Origin: Bacteroidales bacterium
Lineage (GTDB): Bacteria > Bacteroidota > Bacteroidia > Bacteroidales > VadinHA17
Assembly (NCBI GenBank): GCA_030692905.1
Contig: JAUYBT010000068.1
Span: 1-10,499, forward strand
Direction: 5' to 3'
Length of the DNA stretch: 10,499 nt
Shown here piece after piece: positions 7,503-10,499 of this stretch (positions within the stretch are counted from its first letter, which is position 1; every line of letters begins with the position of its first letter). Position numbers and translations under genes: made by a program. The notes beneath the pieces are model-generated. The model was given only the letters and a program-made list of their open reading frames with translations. It was not told where the DNA came from and did no database searches.

Positions 7503-8866
7503 ACCAACTCAAGATAGTTTGCTGTTCCTGGCACTTCTCCCGTTTCCCCTTTATTCGCCATCGGGCAACCGGGAACAGGACAATTGATTATTTTATGTTC
7601 ATTATTATCAGCAGGCTCCCATCCCATAATAAAGTATAATACAAAGAAACCTATTATATATGCCACTGCTACATGCCAGCCGTTTTTAACCCAAAGAACG
7701 ACATTACGGGCTTCAGGAAATTTGTTGGTAATAGCCACACCTGCAGATGATCCGAACCATATCATTGACCCTCCGAATCCGACACTATATGCCAGCATTC
7801 CCCAGTCATAGTGACCCTGATCGAGGCAAAGCTTGGTAAGTGGTATGTTATCAAATACTGCTGAAAGGAATCCGAGAGCAAGAGCAGTGATCCATGAAGC
7901 ATCAGGGAGTTCTTCTACAGGCATCATCGAAGCACACGTCACCAGACTGAGCAGGAATATTGTTCCTTTAATAGCTCCTGGTACCTCTTGCCATGGAACA
8001 GGCCTGAGGAGCGCTCCGATAATAATTGCGATCCATACTCCCAAAGCGGGCATATCGTATAGTATATTGGAAATAATTGCACCTGCAAGGATAAGGCCAA
8101 CGTTAAATATCTTTACCCAATCAATCTTTACAGATAGATCTGCGTCCTTTTGAATTCTTTGGTATTTGTCCTGCTGATGTGATGCAAACCAGGCAAAAAA
8201 CAAAAGTGCGGTACCGGCAGCTATAAACCCATGCAGAACATTAAATGCGCTGACCCCGTCAATCCACATCATTGTTGTAGTTGTATCACCAACAACACTT
8301 CCGCTGCCACCGGCATTACTGGCCGCCACGATAGCTGCAATATATCCGATGTGAACCTTTTTCTTAAATACAACCAGGGCAATTGTACCACCAATAAGGG
8401 CAGCCGCAATATTATCGAGGAATGATGATAAAATGAATACGAAGACTAAAAGAATAAACGGACCTTTCCAGTCATCCGGAAGAAATCGTGGTAATACATC
8501 CGGAACACCTGATTCTTCAAATATTTTTGATAAAATAGCGAAACCAAGCAAGAGACCCAGAAGATTAATTATTATACCCCATTCCCCCTGACGTAAACCT
8601 TTGTCCATCAATTGTTCGCCAAATGGGGTTTGGCCAAAAAGATGTTCGATGAGATGAAAGCCCGGATCAAAAACAAGTTTGAAAGTCAGCAATACAGTAA
8701 GTCCGATGACTGCAACCCGGAAGGTCTTTTTGTGAAACAGTGCAACTCCAAGAAGAATAAGTCCGAAAATAATAAATTCAAGCCTTACAGGTCCGACTGA
8801 TGGGACGGTACCTCCTGCAGCAAAAAGGTAGAACGGTGAGAATAAAATTATTGATAACATAAACAA
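7496..8866 (-). CDS. nhaD: NhaD-like Na+/H+ antiporter (ion transporter superfamily)
   Basis: This is an integral inner-membrane protein of 456 residues with roughly a dozen hydrophobic segments. It belongs to the ion transporter (ArsB/NhaD, citrate-transporter-like) superfamily. The two internally repeated hairpin motifs are clear: SSFLDNIAAALIGG (147-160) and SAVFDNIPLTKL (335-346). Between them lies the conserved ASNAGGSGSVVGDTTTTMMW segment (182-201). The acidic Asp151 and Asp339 are candidates for ion binding. The expected role is sodium export driven by proton entry, for pH and Na+ homeostasis; another anion or citrate substrate cannot be excluded. The tail after residue 418 is hydrophilic and contains CPVPGCP (429-435). 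The start at 8866 gives a plausible signal-like first helix. It is a single gene with no clear promoter match upstream. Confidence 0.85.
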   Translation of the reverse strand: MFMLSIILFSPFYLFAAGGTVPSVGPVRLEFIIFGLILLGVALFHKKTFRVAVIGLTVLLTFKLVFDPGFHLIEHLFGQTPFGEQLMDKGLRQGEWGIIINLLGLLLGFAILSKIFEESGVPDVLPRFLPDDWKGPFILLVFVFILSSFLDNIAAALIGGTIALVVFKKKVHIGYIAAIVAASNAGGSGSVVGDTTTTMMWIDGVSAFNVLHGFIAAGTALLFFAWFASHQQDKYQRIQKDADLSVKIDWVKIFNVGLILAGAIISNILYDMPALGVWIAIIIGALLRPVPWQEVPGAIKGTIFLLSLVTCASMMPVEELPDASWITALALGFLSAVFDNIPLTKLCLDQGHYDWGMLAYSVGFGGSMIWFGSSAGVAITNKFPEARNVVLWVKNGWHVAVAYIIGFFVLYFIMGWEPADNNEHKIINCPVPGCPMANKGETGEVPGTANYLELVN

Positions 8867-8901
8867 TTTCTTATAAACTTTTCAAGCGCATGAAGATAAT
8901 A

Positions 8902-8933
8902 AAAATCCCGTCTTTCAAACAGGCCGGGGTTTT
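8902..8933. terminator. Terminator-like hairpin upstream of the antiporter gene
   Basis: AAAATCCCGTC (8902-8912) pairs with GCCGGGGTTTT (8923-8933) around a 10-base loop, with one G-T wobble and one mismatch. T-rich tails exist on both strands, so it looks like a bidirectional intrinsic terminator. It is oddly placed, about 36 bp upstream of the antiporter start and inside a divergent gap. It may stop read-through from the right, act as a leader attenuator, or be left over from a lost gene. Confidence 0.5.
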
Positions 8934-9027
8934 ATTTGCATATCTTAAAAAAAACTAATTTGTTTCTGCATTTCGTTGATTGCAATCTCAAGTAAAAACC
9001 TTTTTTGAAACCATAGAATTTGATAAA

Positions 9028-9249
9028 ATGTTAGTAAAAGTTGGGCAAGGCGATGTTATAAGCTTTAAAAACAATAACTTGTGGCTTCAAGAACATCCCG
9101 TTAAAGCAATAATCTTTAATCAACCTGAAGAGACTTGGGACATAATAAAAACTACCTGCCGGACAACCTTCAAAGAATTGATTTTTGGGGAAATTAACTA
9201 CTCCCCATTCTTAGACCACGGGGTTACAAATATAAGGTTTCCTTTATGA
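9028..9249 (+). CDS. Small hypothetical protein
   Basis: This ORF encodes 73 residues from ATG 9028. The frame is open back to a TTG at 8980, just after a stop, and the extra residues (QSQVKTFFETIEFDK) read like normal protein, so the start is uncertain and the gene may have lost its 5' end. I do not recognise the family. The product is soluble, with no signal peptide or membrane segment. It is probably mixed alpha/beta, with VGQGDVISFKNNNLW at the start and a hydrophobic FKELIFGEINYSPFL stretch. Its TGA stop (9247-9249) overlaps an ATG at 9246 that opens a 14-residue frame. There is no recognisable Shine-Dalgarno or promoter match upstream. It sits alone between the antiporter gene and the hicAB locus in gene-poor DNA. 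Confidence 0.4.
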   Translation: MLVKVGQGDVISFKNNNLWLQEHPVKAIIFNQPEETWDIIKTTCRTTFKELIFGEINYSPFLDHGVTNIRFPL

Positions 9250-9445
9250 AGATTAAAGTTAACAAAATTATACTCAAACAGAGGTCTTAGATTCGGGTCC
9301 GTTATGCCTTTGCGACGTAATGACCTCAACAACCTGGAAACATTAACAATTGATTTATTAATTCCCGGATTAATCGTAAATTAGTGCTGATAAAAGGAAG
9401 TTTTAAAATCTTTCAGTTCGGTATTGTGTGTACAATGATACAGAA
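9250..9445. other. Intergenic DNA without a convincing gene
   Basis: About 200 bp lie between the small hypothetical ORF and the hicA promoter. An open + strand stretch from about 9278 to 9384 (internal ATG 9304, reading MPLRRNDLNNLETLT) ends at TAG but has no start signal or recognised similarity. It could be a decayed gene piece. No RNA gene or clear hairpin is seen. Confidence 0.3.
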
Positions 9446-9452
9446 ATTTTTC

Positions 9453-9483
9453 TTGCAGATAGGTAAATTATTATTTACCTTTG
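9453..9483 (+). promoter_or_regulatory. hicAB promoter: -33 TTG and -7 TACCTTTG
   Basis: TTG at 9453-9455 and TACCTTTG at 9476-9483 are separated by 20 bp. This fits the Bacteroidota promoter layout (TTG about -33, TAnnTTTG about -7). Transcription would start near 9488-9492, about 20 bp before the hicA ATG at 9510. Confidence 0.7.
9461..9480. promoter_or_regulatory. Palindromic operator, likely bound by HicB
   Basis: AGGTAAAT (9461-9468) and ATTTACCT (9473-9480) form a perfect 8-bp inverted repeat with a 4-bp centre (TATT). The right arm overlaps the -7 element and the whole palindrome lies between the -33 and -7 boxes, where a bound repressor would block RNA polymerase. HicB proteins with a DNA-binding domain autoregulate their operons, so HicB is the expected ligand. 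Confidence 0.65.
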
Positions 9484-9509
9484 CTGAATAACATACCCGG
9501 TAATGACGC

Positions 9510-9704
9510 ATGAAATGTTCTGTACTTTACAGATTTTTGATAAAAGACGGGTGGTATCCTGTTTCTCAGAAAGGCTCTCATGTTAAGATGAGGCATGATA
9601 AGAAAGCAGGAACTATAATATTCCCGAATCACGGAAGTCAGGAAGTTGGGAAAGGTCTTGTGAAAAAAATACTCAAAGATTCAGGTTTGAAAATGGAGGA
9701 TTGA
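9510..9704 (+). CDS. hicA: HicA mRNA interferase toxin
   Basis: HicA is a small RNase toxin (64 residues) with a double-stranded-RNA-binding-like alpha-beta fold. It cleaves mRNA when not neutralised by HicB. The full family pattern is present: N-terminal helix LYRFLIKDGWYPVSQ, the KGSHVKMRH strand with catalytic His24, a GTIIFPNHGSQEVGKG segment, and the C-terminal helix LVKKILKDSGLK. The length is normal and no key residue is missing, so the toxin is probably functional. It is the first gene of the operon, about 20 bp downstream of the predicted transcription start, with no strong Shine-Dalgarno, as is common in Bacteroidota. hicB follows after 14 bp. Confidence 0.94.
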   Translation: MKCSVLYRFLIKDGWYPVSQKGSHVKMRHDKKAGTIIFPNHGSQEVGKGLVKKILKDSGLKMED

Positions 9705-9718
9705 TAAAATAGAAAGCT

Positions 9719-10123
9719 ATGAAAACAGCAAACAAAAAAATAAAAATGATTGTGGAGAAAACGGATACAGGTTTTTCCGCATTCTCCGAAAATTATCCAA
9801 TATATACAACTGGTAGAACAATTCCTGAACTAATGGCCAATGCCCTTGAAGCAGCCAATCTCTGCTTTGAGGATGAAAACGTAATGATTACCCGGGAAAA
9901 ACTAAAATTTGAGATTGATTTCAAACAGTTCTTTCAATACTACAGAGTTCTCAATGCCAAGTTTCTTGCTGTCAAAATCGGAATGAATCCCACTTTGCTC
10001 TCACAATACGTTCAGGGTAGGAAGAAACCTTCCGAAATGCAGACAGAGAAAATACTTTTGGGAATTCATCAGATTGGACAAGAGCTATCGGAGATAAACT
10101 TAATTCATAGACATTACACTTAA
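9719..10123 (+). CDS. hicB: HicB antitoxin with C-terminal helix-turn-helix
   Basis: HicB neutralises HicA and usually represses the operon. The 134 residues divide into an N-terminal partial RNase H-like domain (about 8-55: MIVEKTDTGFSAFSENYP, then the TGRTIPELMANALEAANLC helix) and a C-terminal DNA-binding helix-turn-helix (about 70-128). The HTH segment includes FFQYYRVLNAKFLAVKIGMN and LLSQYVQGRKKPSEMQTEKI, typical of XRE-like HicB proteins in Bacteroidota. The HTH fits the palindrome in the promoter. The ATG lies 14 bp after the hicA stop, consistent with one transcript. The gene appears intact. Its stop is only 39 bp from the end of the convergent IS110 transposase. Confidence 0.92.
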   Translation: MKTANKKIKMIVEKTDTGFSAFSENYPIYTTGRTIPELMANALEAANLCFEDENVMITREKLKFEIDFKQFFQYYRVLNAKFLAVKIGMNPTLLSQYVQGRKKPSEMQTEKILLGIHQIGQELSEINLIHRHYT

Positions 10124-10139
10124 CGAATAAGTTTTTGGA

Positions 10140-10171
10140 GTTTCTTCTTTGGCTCATTTCTCTTAAGAAAC
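10140..10171. repeat. 7-bp inverted repeat across the transposase stop codon
   Basis: GTTTCTT (10140-10146) and AAGAAAC (10165-10171) are perfect inverted arms 18 bp apart. A tighter alternative is TTTCT (10157-10161) with AGAAA (10166-10170). Lying between convergent ends of hicB and the transposase gene, it might be a weak terminator or chance AT-rich pairing. Confidence 0.3.
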
Positions 10172-10499
10172 AAATATTGGCACCAACTTCAAACCTAATG
10201 AATGCGCCTGTTTTTCAATGCTTTTTATTCTACGTTCTTTGAAGTACTGGTTATATGTTTCTATTGAAAGTGGATCAAACTCAATTTTATCTTTGAGCAT
10301 CTTATAGAAAATTAAGGAAATTTTTCGAGCAGTAGCTTTTATAGCTATTCCTGTTCCTCGTCTAGCTCTGATACGTCTATAAAAGGCGCCTAACCAATGA
10401 TCACTATTCTTTAATGTGGCAGCAGCCATCATAAAAGCCTGCCCAGCTTTATTTCTTTTGTTAGTCTTTTTAGGTTTAAGCATCTTTCCTCCAGTGATC
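10163..10499 (-). CDS. IS110-family transposase, C-terminal part (runs off window)
   Basis: This is the C-terminal piece (about 112 residues) of a DEDD/serine-type transposase of the IS110 family, whose members use a bridge RNA to choose target and donor. The frame is open to the window edge, reading ITGGK before an internal Met at 10483, so that ATG is not the true start. The family hallmarks seen are the (S/T)GGK segment, the AAATLKNSDHWLGAFYRRIRARRG block, IKATARKISLIFYKMLK, and a closing YNQYFKERRIKSIEKQAHSLGL helix. All belong to the Tnp/Transposase_20-type C-terminal region. The N-terminal RuvC-like DEDD domain would lie to the right, outside the window. Whether the element is complete cannot be seen here. 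No frameshift or stop interrupts the visible part. Confidence 0.85.
   Translation of the reverse strand, partial: ITGGKMLKPKKTNKRNKAGQAFMMAAATLKNSDHWLGAFYRRIRARRGTGIAIKATARKISLIFYKMLKDKIEFDPLSIETYNQYFKERRIKSIEKQAHSLGLKLVPIFVS
10163..10499 (-). mobile_element. IS110-family insertion sequence, right-hand (3') part
   Basis: The transposase fragment implies an insertion sequence entering the window from the right. The IS end is not marked by an obvious terminal inverted repeat, as is usual for IS110 elements. Since hicB is intact and ends at 10123, the element boundary must lie between about 10124 and 10162 unless it ends inside hicB's last codons. Confidence 0.65.

Noticed and set aside
7833..8153. 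+ strand open frame of 106 codons opposite the antiporter gene
   Set aside because: It is a shadow of a membrane-protein gene; the - strand frame carries the conserved transporter motifs.

Overview
The window reads as a piece of a Bacteroidota chromosome, probably of a Bacteroidales-like anaerobe or facultative anaerobe. The support is the lipid A gene order with a fused lpxC-fabZ, the AT-rich intergenic DNA, weak Shine-Dalgarno signals, and two copies of the Bacteroidota -7 promoter element (TAnnTTTG, here TACCTTTG both times) in front of genes. It is mostly housekeeping sequence on the left and accessory sequence on the right.

Left block (1-4526, all + strand): an operon-like run of an HD-domain phosphohydrolase (its first residues are cut off by the window edge), lpxD, the lpxC-fabZ fusion and lpxA. 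The last three supply the first steps of lipid A biosynthesis (LpxA acylation, LpxC deacetylation, LpxD N-acylation). FabZ is the dehydratase that competes for the same 3-hydroxyacyl-ACP pool.

Middle block (4552-8866): a secreted DUF4140/DUF4139 protein (- strand) converges on lpxA. It is divergent from an FMN-dependent nitronate monooxygenase-like oxidoreductase (+ strand). That gene in turn converges on a NhaD/ion-transporter-superfamily membrane antiporter (- strand). Two intergenic gaps carry short 8-bp tandem repeats.

Right block (8867-10499): gene-poor accessory DNA. It holds a terminator-like hairpin, a small unrecognised ORF, about 260 bp with no convincing gene, a complete hicA-hicB toxin-antitoxin pair with a clear promoter plus palindromic operator, and the C-terminal part of an IS110-family transposase running off the window end.

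I found no evidence of a wholly new system. The most informative non-coding signal is the hicA promoter/operator, where an 8+8 bp palindrome lies between the -33 and -7 elements and overlaps the latter. The least explained sequence is the 8980-9509 stretch.
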